A stretch of 64,000 nt of DNA from Flammulina velutipes (GCA_011800155.1 CM022374.1:2108001-2172000); one strand, 5' to 3'; positions 1 to 11,795 are shown, numbered from the stretch's first letter. The notes: generated by a model not told the origin, from the letters alone. Program-made: numbers and translations.

Positions 1-217
1 ACCAAGAAAATTAACACTCTTGACATCAGCGAGCCCAGAAAGCTCCAGCCAACTCCCCAAGGCAAGTCCTTCGCCCAATGTAAAAGGCGATCATATCTAA
101 CCCACTCACAGGCAAACGGCCTTCCAATGCCAACTTGAAGACATCTGCGTCCTCAGCAAAGTTGGCCCCACCACGCTCAGACTCGCCCAGTATGATGACA
201 CGCGTTCTAAAGGGCAT
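1..217 (-). CDS. Possible 5' end of an unrecognised gene, cut by the window edge
   Basis: An open frame begins at an ATG at 217 on the minus strand and runs to a stop near position 26. A consensus donor (GTGAGT) lies inside it around position 110, so the real protein may leave this frame and continue past the left edge. The translation starts MPFRTRVIILGESERGG and looks like a soluble alpha/beta segment, but I do not recognise a family. It begins only about 55 bases downstream of the EFM4 stop codon on the same strand, which is a normal spacing in this genome. It could be a chance frame. Confidence 0.25.
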
Positions 218-271
218 CACCCATCGCAAATAACCCACTTTGTTTATTATCTGTACAACATAATGCAACCT

Positions 272-1159
272 ACGTTTTCTTGAACGCCACGCTAGACACA
301 ACACTTCCACTGGCACCTCCGAAGCTGAACGTACGATGTTGTATTCGCGAGCTAACAGAGAGATGAGCACTCGCAAACCAAATACCCAGAACACTCACTG
401 GTACACCAGTCTCGTTTCAGGCGTAGCAAAGCTCGCTTTCAACTCCTCTTCAGTGAAATTACAAGCTAAATCGTCGTCAGCTGCAGGCTATATGGAAGCC
501 TTGAGACACTAACAAGTAATCAGGAAAAGCCCGCCATCCTTCAGTAGACGCGATGCTCGTTGAGGATATCGCCACGCAGGAGAGCGTCCCTGTTCGTCCT
601 TCTCTCCAAGAGCGATAGCATCGTACGTCCCCTTGTCCAGCAACAAATCCCAGCACGCGACGCGCTCTGACTGATCCATACCAGCCAACACGAGGGGATC
701 ATCATTCAGGAAATCGCATTCAAAGAACAAGACATCCTCTGCATTCCTCGCGGACGCAATGTTCTTGGCGAGGCTCACGGCACCTGCGCTGTAATCGATA
801 CCTCCCAGTCTTGTAGCAGAGTAGCCAGCTTCCACCAGTCCAAAGAGAAGAGTCCCATTCCCACTTCCCACTTCGAGAATGTTGGCAGATTGGCTTGACG
901 GTACGTGTTCGACTACCCAGTCCACCATTTTTTCAACGCTCTCTTCTCCGAACCTAAAAATATCAGTTTTCGCTGCAGACAATGCTCTGTTGGACATACC
1001 ATACTTCGCCTTCATCACCAGTATCGTCGAAATTTTCTAGTTCAGTCTGGTAGACATCGTCCCAGCTAAAGGCAGGTTCCAGTGCACCGTGAAGGGGCTG
1101 ATTGGCTGTACTGACTGATTTTTGGTACCCAGTCTGGAAGGTTCAGGTTCGATGCTCAT
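272..1159 (-). CDS. EFM4: Protein-lysine N-methyltransferase EFM4 (METTL10-type)
   Basis: Five exons: complement(272..351, 399..465, 514..953, 1000..1065, 1116..1159). The four introns are 46-50 bp, GT-AG, with closing phases. The spliced protein opens with a GTK-x-HWDDVYQTELENF block and a GDEGEVWFG block, both diagnostic of the EFM4 family. A class I SAM-binding motif follows (ILEVGSGNGTLLFGL), then the family C-terminus with SCNFTEEEL and FSFGG-x-x-GS-x-V-x-x-VAF ending in FKKT. Known EFM4/METTL10 enzymes methylate a lysine of translation elongation factor eEF1A in the cytoplasm. The start at 1159 gives the expected short N-terminus. No active-site change is visible. Confidence 0.9.
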
Positions 1160-1387
1160 GATGGTTTGTGGCAAGTAAAAATATGCTTGGTAAGCGGCGT
1201 ATAAAGTGGCGAGGGCAGTGGGGGCGTTCGAGTGAGCGCAACGTATTGTCAGGGTTTCCAAGCGAGCACGCGTAAATGGTGAGGTGGTAGTGATTATAAG
1301 AATGTAGTAGCAATACACAAAGCATACTAGAACTTTGTCAGTATTGGGATAGGTAGACTCAAAACTGCACGCACCAAGAAATAGGAA

Positions 1388-1744
1388 TCAGCGTCTCTCG
1401 GACTTTTCTAACATATCCTTCGCCTCGTTAATTTTACTTGCGAGATACGGGGAGCCGCCTCTGTCTGGATGGTTGGCGAGCATGATATGTCGGTGTGCGT
1501 CCTTGAGCTTTGCGCCGAGTCGTGCACTCTCTCTTTGCACGATATTAGCAGCATGTCGACTAAGATGAGAGTAAAACTCGTACTTGAGGCCAAGGATAGC
1601 AAGCGCTTCCTTGCGGTCCATTTTTGCCTTGAAGCCTCCTCTGACCCATTCCTCTGCAGCGCCCTGGCCTACTCGTTTCGCAAAGTGCCTGCCAGCGAGG
1701 CCAAGTGCCATTGCGCCGATGCCAAAAGCTAAGGGTGTGGCCAT
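1388..1744 (-). CDS. TIM14: Mitochondrial import motor J-protein TIM14/PAM18
   Basis: Two exons: complement(1388..1532, 1584..1744), a 101-residue product. The 51-bp intron has the branch-like sequence TGCTAAT and interrupts the J-domain after ILGLK. The N-terminus has an alanine/glycine-rich membrane segment ([15 protein letters not shown]), then the RGGF-x-x-KM motif and a degenerate J-domain with intact HPD ([20 protein letters not shown]), the family signature. In yeast the protein sits in the inner membrane as part of the PAM motor and stimulates mtHsp70 during TIM23 import. The ATG at 1744 was chosen over an upstream in-frame start because it begins directly before the membrane segment. 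The gene is divergent from the helicase paralog starting at 1855. Confidence 0.92.
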   Translation of the reverse strand: MATPLAFGIGAMALGLAGRHFAKRVGQGAAEEWVRGGFKAKMDRKEALAILGLKYEFYSHLSRHAANIVQRESARLGAKLKDAHRHIMLANHPDRGGSPYLASKINEAKDMLEKSERR

Positions 1745-1854
1745 GCTGATGATGGGAGAGGGAAAGAGAGGTGGCGAACATGTGACCTGCATGTCTCTCT
1801 AACTATTACTCTGGCTTTCTTCTCAAAGCTGAATTCTGTTCCGTTTGGGGCGCG

Positions 1855-4180
1855 ATGGCCGCCTTTGGGTGCATTGCCCGTGATCTCCCAAAAGATATTC
1901 CTAAAGGCTCCGTCCATACCCATTTCGTATGTGAAGAGTGTCCAACTTGACGCAGACGACGTCGATGACTTTCTGGAATCTGTCGGGGACAATCCTTGCT
2001 TCGGTCTAGCTGCGCGCTACGACGCCGAACAGCGCCTCTCCCACCTCGCGTTGTCCTCCGACACCCGCGCTCTCATCCTTCAATTCAAGAAGAAGGATTC
2101 AAGACGCGATTTCATCTACTCAGAGGGACAAGCTCGATTAAGCGCGCTTCTCTCTGGCTGGCACACGAAATTCTCGTTTTCCGCCTCCCGCATCGCCCTA
2201 GCACTTCACCAACACAACTGGATTCCCTTGACGAACGCTCTGTCGATGTGGTATCGGGACGCACTTCTACTTTCATTCATGAACAACGACATCAACTGCA
2301 TTGAATTGGATGCCTTATTCACCAAGCCGCCTACCTCAGTGAGAGAGTATTATAACCATCTCGCACTGGAAGCGTATGCTGCTTGCTGCGTCGCAATCCC
2401 ATATTACGACCGTCTCACTCAGGAAGCTGCGAGCATATCCACCGATAACTTTTCACGTGAGGTATGTAAGCTCCCGCCTCCATCCCATCCTACACTAACG
2501 ACACCATCAGCAACTCGATCTTCTCGCCGAGATACAACATTCCCAAGCACGCCAGCGCTTTCTCCTGTCCACCAATGTGTGCCGCGACCAAGACTTTTCA
2601 CATCCGGATCCTGATACAAACCTCTGGAAGCCATTCACGGCAATAAAAAACGCACCGAAGGGAAAGTCAAACCCAGCAGCCCTTATCAACGCCACAGCCA
2701 AAAAAGAAGTCTCAAACCCGTTCATCAGCAAAATTCTCACGCAAGAAATTCCCATCCTTCGCAATCCTTTCTTCCAGCATATCTTCGGAACGAAGACTCC
2801 TGTATCATGGGCAGCTTGGCCCACCTCAATTGCGAAACGCACATTCCCATCTGCAGAACCCACTCTGCCGATATTGAACGACTCGCAGAAAGTCGCTCTG
2901 GACGCCATTTTGTCCCCTAGTAGTGACAAACGCGTCGTGATGATCCATGCTCCGCCTGGGTCCGGGGCAACGACGCTTGCTGTTGCTGCCGTCATGACGG
3001 AAGCGTTTGCCAGCCCATCCCACGTTATTTGGGTCGCGACGTCCTCCAAAATCGAGCTAGCGACCCTCGAAGAAATGCTGGCGTCTGCGGGTCTCAGAAA
3101 TCATCCTCGTATCGGAATCCCAGGCGTTAATGACGATTATTGGGTGATATACTGGGGGAGAAAACAAGAATGCATCATTCTGTATCTCCTCGACCTATCA
3201 GCCGGATATGGAGAGCCCCCGAAGGGTATTCCACCCCCCGAAACCCTTGTCGTGATCGGGGCTAATGAGATTGCTATCGGTAATTATCTCGAGGTTATTC
3301 ATCAATATGCAGACTCTTTGAAGAAGATGGTTTTTATTGGCGACGATAAGCAATGTAAGCGCCTAAAGCTTCAATCACAAAAGTAGTGTCGCTGACATCC
3401 TTAGTGACGCCACAATATGGAGGCCTTGTTGCTGGGTTAGAAAGTGTGTTTGATAAAGAACATCTACGCTCGGAGAGAATCTTCCTGGACACTCAATGTC
3501 AGTCAGTCAGTATCCTGTATCTGCAGTGTTATTTGACTGAAGCTCGCTGAAGATCGGACACCTGCACCCATCGGCGACTTTATCTCAAAACACTTGTACG
3601 AAGGGAAGCTAAAAACCGTACACCCTATCAGGACGAATGATTGTTGTACCTTCATTGACGTGCGCGGCGAGGAGGAATTGGCAGCTCCCGGCTACTACCA
3701 GGTAAGTCACGCCAATCAATCCGAGTCTGAATTCCACTAACGAGGCTTTCGTAGAACAAACTTGAAGCCATGGAAGTGGTGACCCTAGCAAGGAGTCTCG
3801 AACAAGCTGGTAGATCTTACAAGATAATGACTCCTTACAGATCCCAGTGCACACTGATCATGCAGCTCATGGAGGAGCGTGAAATGGAATGGACAAACAA
3901 GATCTTCATCGCGGATTTTTTCCAAAAGTGTGAAGATGACGATATCATCGTCTCCGTTGTGCGTACGGCTGGACTGGGGTTCTTGGAGGATGACAGGCGG
4001 ATGAATGTTATGCTCACGCGGTGTAGAAAGGCTATGTGGATATGCGCGTCGAAAGAGTTTCTTGAGGGCGCAGCGTCTGGGACGCTTGTTGGCAAGTTGG
4101 CGCGGGAGCTTGGGAAGGATCGGTGGTTTAGGTTAAGCCCGACTAGGAGTAATTATGAACAGCTGCCCGCCACTGCATGA
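1855..4180 (+). pseudogene. Upf1-like SF1 helicase paralog with destroyed catalytic motifs and a shifted start
   Basis: Exons 1855..2461, 2511..3354, 3405..3497, 3553..3701 and 3755..4180 follow the same plan as the intact copy at 4664. The coding frame runs open for about 700 residues, but no in-frame ATG precedes it. The ATG at 1855 is followed by one extra G relative to the neighbour (ATGGCCGCC versus ATGCCGCC), which puts it out of frame. Walker A reads APPGSGATT, so the catalytic lysine is alanine. Walker B is GANEI where the neighbour has DEASQ. The motif V region is ADFFQKCE instead of VDAFQGNE. Motif III (FIGDDKQ) and motif VI (DRRMNVMLTRCRK) remain. Either a decaying pseudogene or a non-hydrolysing pseudo-helicase whose start was mis-sequenced. 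Confidence 0.8.
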
Positions 4181-4480
4181 ATGTAGGGATCGTTGAATTT
4201 GTTCTTCTTTTGGTGTCAAAGATTTAGACGCGCGGAGCCAACTTACATTCAAGTTCGGGATGGTCATGACCCGATCAAAGTCCGAGGGAGCCGGATTCCT
4301 GTCTTGAACTACGACCACCATGTCGTGTTTTTCAAAGAAACCTTTCCTAATCAAACCTTTGAATCCCTTGCTCACTATCGTCTCTCCCCCAGTGCTATTC
4401 AATAATCCGCCGAACAGAAGCACATAAATATTGTAAGGTGCCTGTGGTTCGAAGTCGCAGGTTTCGATCTGCTTCTTCAT
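4143..4480 (-). CDS. Possible small unrecognised gene between the two helicases
   Basis: complement(4143..4172, 4247..4480) would encode 87 residues. The donor (AAT|GTAAGT) and acceptor (CATGCAG) are both good consensus sites and the frame closes. The protein has a hydrophobic stretch (NIYVLLFGGLLNS) and no recognised domain. Its last exon overlaps the final codons of the upstream helicase paralog on the opposite strand. A chance open frame is equally possible. No other gene is visible in 4181-4663. Confidence 0.25.
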
Positions 4481-4614
4481 TAACTTCCGCCATGGATTAC
4501 ACGCAAGAAGGCTAACCTTTCTCCAGATATTCAATAAGCGCGCGCTTTCTTACGGACATGCTTCATTGACGCCGTGTTACGGCCTTTGAGGGCACAATCA
4601 GCGAGCAGTTTTCC

Positions 4615-4622
4615 TATATAAA
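4615..4622 (+). promoter_or_regulatory. TATA box of the active helicase
   Basis: TATATAAA lies 42 bases before the ATG at 4664, in an otherwise non-coding stretch. The decayed paralog at 1855 has no comparable box upstream, which fits the idea that only the second copy kept a working promoter. Confidence 0.5.
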
Positions 4623-4663
4623 CGCTACCCCCCTTGTGCCTCTTCCCACTCCTTCACCTCGCA

Positions 4664-7275
4664 ATGCCGCCACAAGAGTTTTGCCTCTCGCAAACCCTGT
4701 TTATTGCGCCGCATCCCGAGGTGACGGCCACGATGCTCTCTGCTACCAGCGCCGATTTCAACGAAAAGACCGTCAACATGTTTTTGGAGTCTCTTACACC
4801 GTCACTGAGCAGCATGGGGGTAGCAGCGCGCTATTCAAAGCGTCACAAGCTCATAAAACTAGCATTCGCGTCGGATACACAAATTCTTATTCTCCAGGAC
4901 GTTCATGGTAATGACCGGTCGAGAAAGCTCATTCAGCGACTCCTACTCTCCGAGAACCGAAAATACTCGTTCGCAATGTGTCGCCTGGCATTGGCGCTTC
5001 ATCGTGACGGACAGTTTCATATTGGAGATGGTGTGGACCTTCTTTCCCAACACCCTCATCCGTATTGTGAAGACGCATTCTTGCGGGCGCTGGGGCGTAA
5101 AGACTACGCGAGACACATCAGCCCAGACAGAGCGAGGGACCTTCTTCATGTGATTGCGGACGAGCCTTGTATGTCGACAGATGAATCAAATCGAACACTC
5201 GCGCTAGAAACTTGGGCGGCCTGTCACAGCACCAACCTGTTCGGCGATCTCGAATCTGTACCTTCAATATCCACCACCCTCCTTCCGACGAAGGTTAGGC
5301 TATACGCATGTTCGTTGGGTCATCCTGACGGTTCTTCACAGACACTTGACATGCTGGCCAAAATTTTCCTCGTTCACCTCCGGCTTGATGCCTTGAAGCC
5401 GACTAGGACCAAGAACGAAGTCTGCCCGGATGCCAAATACGAGGACGGCAATATCCAAATGTTGTCGACACGATTCAAGACACGCCTTCGATCGTCACAG
5501 AAGATGCCACGCGTAAGTGCATTCTCATACTGGCTTACAATTAACAAGTCTAACATGAAACAGGTGTTAGAAGTTACGACGATACAGAAAGGACAGATGC
5601 CCGCCACCCAACGCACCCGCATCAGTCGAGTCGATGGCCGAAAAGCGATCGTTCCCACTCGAACCACATTCCACAACACCAAGGTCATCTCAGTCACCTC
5701 GATAGGTCGCGAAGAACCTACTCAGAGCGAGAGCCTCAAGATCGCCGCCATTCTGCTCATGTTACAGAGGCAGACTTCCCTACTCCAGAATCATTTTCTC
5801 AAGGTCATCTTCTTCAAGCCCACCCGCTTATCGAAGGATCCTCTCAGGATTTCTCCACGCCCCACAAGCTCCGAAGGGTTCGCAACACAGCTTAATCCCT
5901 CACAGAAGGAGGGTGTGACGGCTATTCTCTCGCACAGTGATGCAGACCGCATTGTTGTCATACATGGTCCTCCTGGGACCGGTAAAACGACAGTTATTGC
6001 TGCGGCTGTCATCGCGGCGATGCAAAATCCTTCCGCCACGATCTGGCTTGCGGCGCAGTCCAACGTCGCGGTCAAAAATATCGCGGAGAAACTGACGAGC
6101 CTGGGGTTTACTGAGTACAAGATCCTCGTCTCTAAGGAATTTCATTACGATTGGTATGTCTCTCTCGCTACATTCATCCTTCAATTATTAACGTAGTGAA
6201 GGCATGAACACTTATATGAGGCTATCGAGCCCCACCTGGTTCGTTCCGACGCATTCACTGACGACACTGCTGCGATGAGTAGGCTTATCCTTGGTTCCCG
6301 TGTCATGCTCTGTACGGTGAGCATGCTAGCGAACGAGAGAATGGGGACGATAACGCGCTTGGTCCCCGTGCAAACTGTTATCTTCGACGAAGCCAGTCAA
6401 ATCGAGACTGGTGCCTATATCCCTGTACTTCATCTCTTTGCGAAGACTTTGACGAAGATGGTTTTCATTGGGGATGACAAGCAATGTGTGTATTTCATGG
6501 AGTACATTTGTTTAGAAGCTGACGAGCTTTGCGCAGTGGCACCATACGGGCAGAGCGAGATCAAGGAGCTCGAGAGCATCTTCGAAAAACCGCACTTGCG
6601 CGAGCGAGCGGTATTCCTGGACACCCAATGTTAGTCCTTTATGTCGATTTTGTTCGTACTTGACAAATTTTTAGATCGCATGCCTATTCCCATCGGCCAA
6701 TTCATTTCTCGCAAGGTCTACGGTGGAAAATTGAAGAGCAAGCACCGTATAAAGGATACAATGTGTTGCCGGTTTATCAATGCTGGGGGTGATGAGCGAA
6801 AGAAAGGCACCAGCTGGATAGTACGTACTAAGATGATTGATCTACTCAATGTTTTTCTTACCATGTTGCGTAGAACGAGCGGGAGGCAAAAGCTGTTTGC
6901 GCCATGGCCAAATACCTCCAGAAGAAGAATCTGGCATACAAGATCATCACTCCGTATGACGCTCAACGTGCTCTCCTCCAGAAGAACTTGGAAGATGCCA
7001 GGCTAGACTGGGAGAACAAGTGCTTCAACGTTGACGCATTCCAGGGCAATGAAGAGGATATCATCATCATCTCCATTGTGCGGACACAGAAGATGGGCTT
7101 TTTGGACGACGAGAGGCGAACGAACGTGATGCTGACACGGTGTAAGAAGGGGATGTACATCTGCAGCAACTCAGGCTTTCTCTCCGGGGTTGCGGCACCG
7201 TCGCTGGTTGGGAAACTTGCTAAAGAGATGCGAGGTACGCCGTGGATGGAGTACCAGGCGGTATTGAATCTGTGA
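4664..7275 (+). CDS. Upf1/SMUBP2-like superfamily 1 helicase, catalytically intact
   Basis: Seven exons: 4664..5293, 5342..5512, 5564..6153, 6202..6485, 6537..6629, 6675..6820, 6874..7275, giving 771 residues. After a poorly conserved N-terminal region of about 370 residues come the Q-motif-like LNPSQKEGV, Walker A (GPPGTGKTT), motif Ia (AAQSNVAVKNIAEKL), Walker B (VIFDEASQ), motif III (FIGDDKQ), the YRMP block, motif V (VDAFQGNEEDIIIISIVRT) and motif VI (ERRTNVMLTRCKK). This is the Upf1-like SF1B layout, so ATP-dependent nucleic-acid unwinding is expected; substrate and pathway are unknown. The introns at 5294 and 5513 are multiples of three, so read-through isoforms are possible. Gene order and exon boundaries match the decayed copy upstream. 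Confidence 0.88.
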
Positions 7276-7448
7276 GCGAGTAAGGCTATCTATCATCATG
7301 TTGTCGCTTGTATCACGTAGCTATCGTATATTCTTGTTTGCTATCTACTTGCTCATACTTGAAGCCCTGGAACTTGTCTCCGGGCCGTCATCCGAAGTTC
7401 AGACGAAGCTTGCCTTTTACGGTTGTGCTTTATCTGCTCTTGACCATC

Positions 7449-8355
7449 ATGTCCTCTAGCCATGCCTCATCGTCGAAACCGCCACCGCGTGCTGCTGCTG
7501 CTGCCGACGACGTGGAAAAGATGCTCAGTCGGGAGGCTACTGCCTTCCAGCGTGAAGTCGAAGTCGAGCGTATCCTCAAGGCATTCAAGTTAAAGTGCGT
7601 ATCGCCCGTTTCCCCGTATCTCGGTTCGGTCTGACCTTGCACGCAGTCCCTATGATATTTTAGACTTGGATGAAACTGCTTCAGCTGACGATATCAAGAA
7701 AAAGTATCGCCAGCTTTCTCTCTGTGCGTCGTATCGCCTGTTGAACAGCTTGGTAGCATACTCACTGGCTGCTAGTTATCCATCCTGACAAAGCTTCGCA
7801 TGCACGCGCGCCAGAAGCCTTCGATATCCTCAAGAAGGTGCGTCGTATACTATGCTTGTTTACTCCAAGAGTCTCACGGTATCGCGTATCCAGGCGGAAT
7901 CCGAGGTTTCTGACAAGGCCAAACGCGAAGAACTCGACGCAGTGATCAAGCAGGCTCGCCTACTCGTCCTTAAAGGCCTCACCCCTCCACTACCTGCATC
8001 TACGCCGGACTCTGACCCGGCGCTACGAGCGCTCAATCCTCCTTTCAAACAACAGGTGCGAGCAAAGTCCAAGGAGCTCCTTATTGACGAGGAGGTGAGG
8101 AGACGGAAAGCAGTTAAGATGAATCTGGCCAACGAGGGTCTCGAAGCGAGGAAGAAGGACGAGGAGGTTGCGACCAGGAAGAGAAAGGCAGAAGAGGACA
8201 AGGTCTGGGAAGGTATGCCGCCCTGTGGTTATCATACTCCATCGTTCGCTGACGGATATTTGATAGATGGTCGTGATCATCGAGTGGGTAGCTGGCGCGA
8301 CTTTACGAAGAATAAACAGAAAAAGAAGAAGCCCAAGGTGGCCATGCTCGGTTAA
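7449..8355 (+). CDS. DNAJC8/Spf31-like J-domain protein
   Basis: Five exons: 7449..7594, 7647..7723, 7776..7837, 7894..8212, 8267..8355, giving 230 residues. A Ser/Ala-rich start is followed by a J-domain (NPYDILDLDETASADDIKKKY, then FIHPDKA with intact HPD). A long charged helical region rich in Lys, Arg and Glu follows, then VGSWRDF and a lysine-rich tail. This layout, with the J-domain followed by a coiled basic C-terminus and the GSWR-x-F block, matches animal DNAJC8 and fission yeast Spf31, which associate with the spliceosome and Hsp70. Nuclear RNA-processing function is inferred from family. Confidence 0.85.
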
Positions 8356-8552
8356 GTACCGCTGGTGTAGGTAGATGAATGAATAGTGTAGTTGTCTCTT
8401 TGCCTACCAAAGGTACTGATTGGTACAAGACCACATTCAAGCAGATGTGTTTTGTTTGTGGAAGGCGAACACAGAAATGACAAGGTGTTGCTTCAAGTTC
8501 CTCCGTGTACTTATGTAGTGGATTACTTGCTAGGTAGCGCACGGATAGATGA

Positions 8553-9844
8553 TTATTCTACTATTTTAAAGTCGCCAACGACGAAGTTATCATACGTCTT
8601 TTTCTTGTTCTTGCTCGAGTCTGCATAAAGAGCTGATATGACTTCTTCTTCAAGCCATGACTGTTCGTTAGGATTCTCTTTGATGAAACGACCAGGCGTC
8701 AGACTGTAGCGTATCGACAGAGCCGAAGGCATGCCTCCATCGCTTCTATAGGTATCAGATATACCTAGGTTGTCATCAGAATAGTCACTACCATAAAAGC
8801 GATGAGGGGCAACCCACCTGTGTCGATGCTGATGAGCTTGTGGTTGCAACGAGATTGAATACGCTTGGAGCGTGCGTGTCCAATAATCATCCTGCGCGTT
8901 CCCGTCTTTTGAAGGACACCTTCAAGGTCCTGACAGAATTGATACTCCGATTCCGAGTCGTCGTTTTTAGCTGCCCACCCACGATACAACACAGGGCCCT
9001 CAATAGACATTATCTCTCTCTCTCCATTAGTCATATCTTTCACGGGGCGCGGACGATGAGGGGCCTCTGGGTACGGTACGGGAAGGGGAGAGCGAGTTTG
9101 CATCTTTTCTAGCAGAGACGAGGCGTGTTGGTTGATGGTCGTCGGGAACGGCGTCAAGCGACGGTATGTCGGTGATAAACCACCGTGTGCAAATGCCAGG
9201 GCGGAATGGGAGAGTTTAGAGGCATCGGCGGCAGAGTTGGAGGGATATGGGGTGTTTGGTGGACCGAGGAATGGATGGAGAGGTACGCGTGACGCGGTTA
9301 CGTAGTTCTCTTTCCAGGACTTGCCGATGTATCCAGTGGTTATAGTTTCGAAACGGTCTTTGCTAGAGGCGAAAGTCTTGTTGTTTTGGTCGAGTTCGTC
9401 AGGAGAGACATCTTGCCAGTTGCCAGCTGTATTCATCCATTCATGGCTGCCCATGAGGCTTATTACAACACCATTCTTCGATTTGGCTTGTTCGCGTAGG
9501 TCGTCCATCTTTTTGCAGATGGCGGCCATATGTAAACCTCTGTGGGAACCATGTTAAATTTCATGGCATAGGAAGAACTGCGATCTATACCTGTCAGAAA
9601 TATCTCCCGTCTGCACAAAGACGTCAACTTTACCAGACCAATTGTCCTTGTCGTCGACAACGCCCGAAAACCGAAGGACTTGAAGAAAGCTGTCGTAGTC
9701 GCCGTGTAGATCGCCCACCGCGACTATGTGGCGTTCAAAGGGTTGGGGTTTGCTGCTCGCAGCCGAAGCGTAAAGAAGTTTATAGTGATAGCTATATAGG
9801 AGAGTCAGCGTTAGCAGCAGCAAAGAATAGGGCGTTCGAGGCAT
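8553..9844 (-). CDS. Membrane-anchored metallophosphatase paralog A with altered active site
   Basis: Three exons: complement(8553..8764, 8818..9539, 9591..9844), 395 residues. An N-terminal hydrophobic segment (LLLLTLTLLYSY) is a signal anchor or signal peptide. The calcineurin-like blocks follow in order: VGDLHGD, QTGDISDRG, SLMGSHEWMN, FAHGGLSP and IIGHAR. In the sister gene at 10418 the third and fifth blocks are LLGNHEWMN and VMGHTPDF. The GNHE asparagine, normally a metal ligand, is serine here, and the histidine-threonine of GHT is His-Ala. The other metal ligands remain, so activity may be reduced or lost. Both copies share exon boundaries and phases, showing recent tandem duplication. 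Substrate unknown. Confidence 0.85.
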
Positions 9845-10417
9845 TGTTTTTTTTGGTGGCCACTGACAGGCTGAGTGCTTTTTATATAGTCTTGAATATT
9901 CCTTGTTGAGGCTCTGTCACGGCTTTGCTGTAAATTGCCGCCATAGATATCTAACAATTAGGCGGTAGCCCGAGAATCATCTGTTGGTACCGCATCTCTA
10001 GTACGAAGCGAGTCCCCGAACAACAGTAAGTCGCAGAGTTGAACGGGGTCCAAGCTACGTCTTGCCGGATTCGTATGTTCTGATTTCAACATGAATAAGT
10101 ATTCACTGAAAGTAAAGGAGGCGCGTTACCATGTATGTAATGAAACAAGTCCGCACTGCTGACTCGGAGTCGATATTAAAAGTGGCGCTGCAGCAAGCGA
10201 CACAGACCATGCGCCAAAGACGAAAAGCAGCGCAGGAGCATTTGACTAGGACTTGCGCATTCTAGTAGTTCGAGTGATTGGTGGTTGACACTGTGCTCGT
10301 TGGACGTGTAAAGCAAAGGCGCAAATGGGGCACGTGGCTTTCAGTTACCCAAAGCTTAGCTTCGATACGTTGACTACTTATACAGATTATCGTAAATAAA
10401 TACAGTACACCGTCCCA
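9845..10417. other. Intergenic spacer between the two phosphatases
   Basis: About 570 bases holding the promoter of the downstream phosphatase and the 3' flank of the upstream one. I see no convincing coding frame, RNA gene or repeat in it. Confidence 0.5.
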
Positions 10418-11690
10418 TTACATGAAGTTGCCAACTACTAGTCTAGTCTCGTCTGACAGCACTTCTTGCCTCTCTGCATAGAGAGCGCTTACCACTTCCC
10501 GCTCCTGCCATTCTTGTTGGTCGGGCGATTCTGCCTTTCCAATGGGTTGTAACGTGTAATGTATCGATAAAGCAGAAAGGACACCGCCGTACGCACGAGA
10601 TATACCTAATTCAGTGTGAGAATAGGGTAATGAATGGCGTGTAGAGAACACTAACCCGTGTCGATGATAATTATCTTGCCTCCACAACGAGAGGTGATGT
10701 TCTCAAAGTCAGGCGTATGTCCCATAACCATTCTACGTGTTCCCGTTTTACGAAGAACAGCCTTGACATCCTTGCAAACCCGTTCCTCTGAGTCTTGAGC
10801 CCATCCTCGATACCATAGAGGACCGTTGGCAGAATACAATTCTTCCTCCTCTATGGTGGTATCTGAAGGGAGGCCAAGGTAGGGGCCAGGAGGATGGGGC
10901 TCGGGCTGCGTACGGTACTGCACCCTTCGCAGCAGTGAATCGGAGGCATTGTTGATATAGGTAGGAAAGGGTGATAGGCCAGCGTACGAGGGCGACAAGC
11001 CGCCATGCACGAAGGATACGGCGGAATGGGACAACGGACCGTCCTGGAAAAGATTGGAGGGGTATGGAGTATTTGGTGGGCCGATAGATGGATGGAGAGG
11101 GAGACGCGACGCCGTTGTGTAGTTCTTTGCCCAAGAACGTCCAATGACTCCGGTGGATATCATTTCTATGCGCTGTTGGACTGAGCCGAATGTTTTCTGT
11201 TCGCTGGGATAGACGTAGCGCCAGTCACCGATGGCATTCATCCATTCGTGGTTGCCCAGGAGGGTCAGGACGACGCCACCTTGCGCCTGCGCCTGTTCGC
11301 GCAATGTGTCCATGTATGCGAACAGTTTAATGGTATCTGGGCCTCTGCATGTGTGTTAAAGAGGATAAGGGTGACTGGAGAGCGCATATACCTATCGATG
11401 ATGTCGCCGGTTTGCACAAAGAAGTCGACCTCGCCAGACCAGTCACCCTTGTCGTCGATGACTCTGGAGAACTCGAGCACCTTGCGCGCGTTGGGAAAGT
11501 CGCCGTGCAGGTCGCCCACTGCGACTATATGCCGTGTAAATGGTTGTGGATGGTGTTGTAGATGCTGGCTGGGTATGATGAGCACCGGGCGCCAGCTGCT
11601 GTAGGAGAGAACGGTGGCCAGGAAGTCATAGTGGAAGACGCAGTAGACAGCGAGCGCCAGCGGAATCAGAGAAAAGAGTCGTCGAGACAT
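10418..11690 (-). CDS. Metallophosphatase paralog B (calcineurin-like, secreted or membrane-anchored)
   Basis: Three exons: complement(10418..10605, 10656..11344, 11392..11690), 391 residues. A hydrophobic N-terminus (LFSLIPLALAVYCVF) predicts entry into the secretory pathway. All metallophosphatase motifs are intact: VGDLHGD, QTGDIIDRG, LLGNHEWMN, FVHGGLSPSY and VMGHTPDF, followed by IDTGISRAYGG. The arrangement is closest to the bacterial-like Shewanella/Rhizobiales-type phosphatases found in fungi and plants. Phosphoester hydrolysis with two bound metals is expected; the substrate is not visible. The gene is divergent from RAD2, with 105 bases between the two start codons, so the promoter is probably shared. 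Confidence 0.87.
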
Positions 11691-11795
11691 AGCTTTCTGG
11701 GCAGAGAGCCGTCGGCTTTTGTATGGTCGGAAGCAAAGGCCGGTTGTCGTTTGATTGTCGCGGGTGAGGCGCTCTCGCTCTTACCACCATCATCG

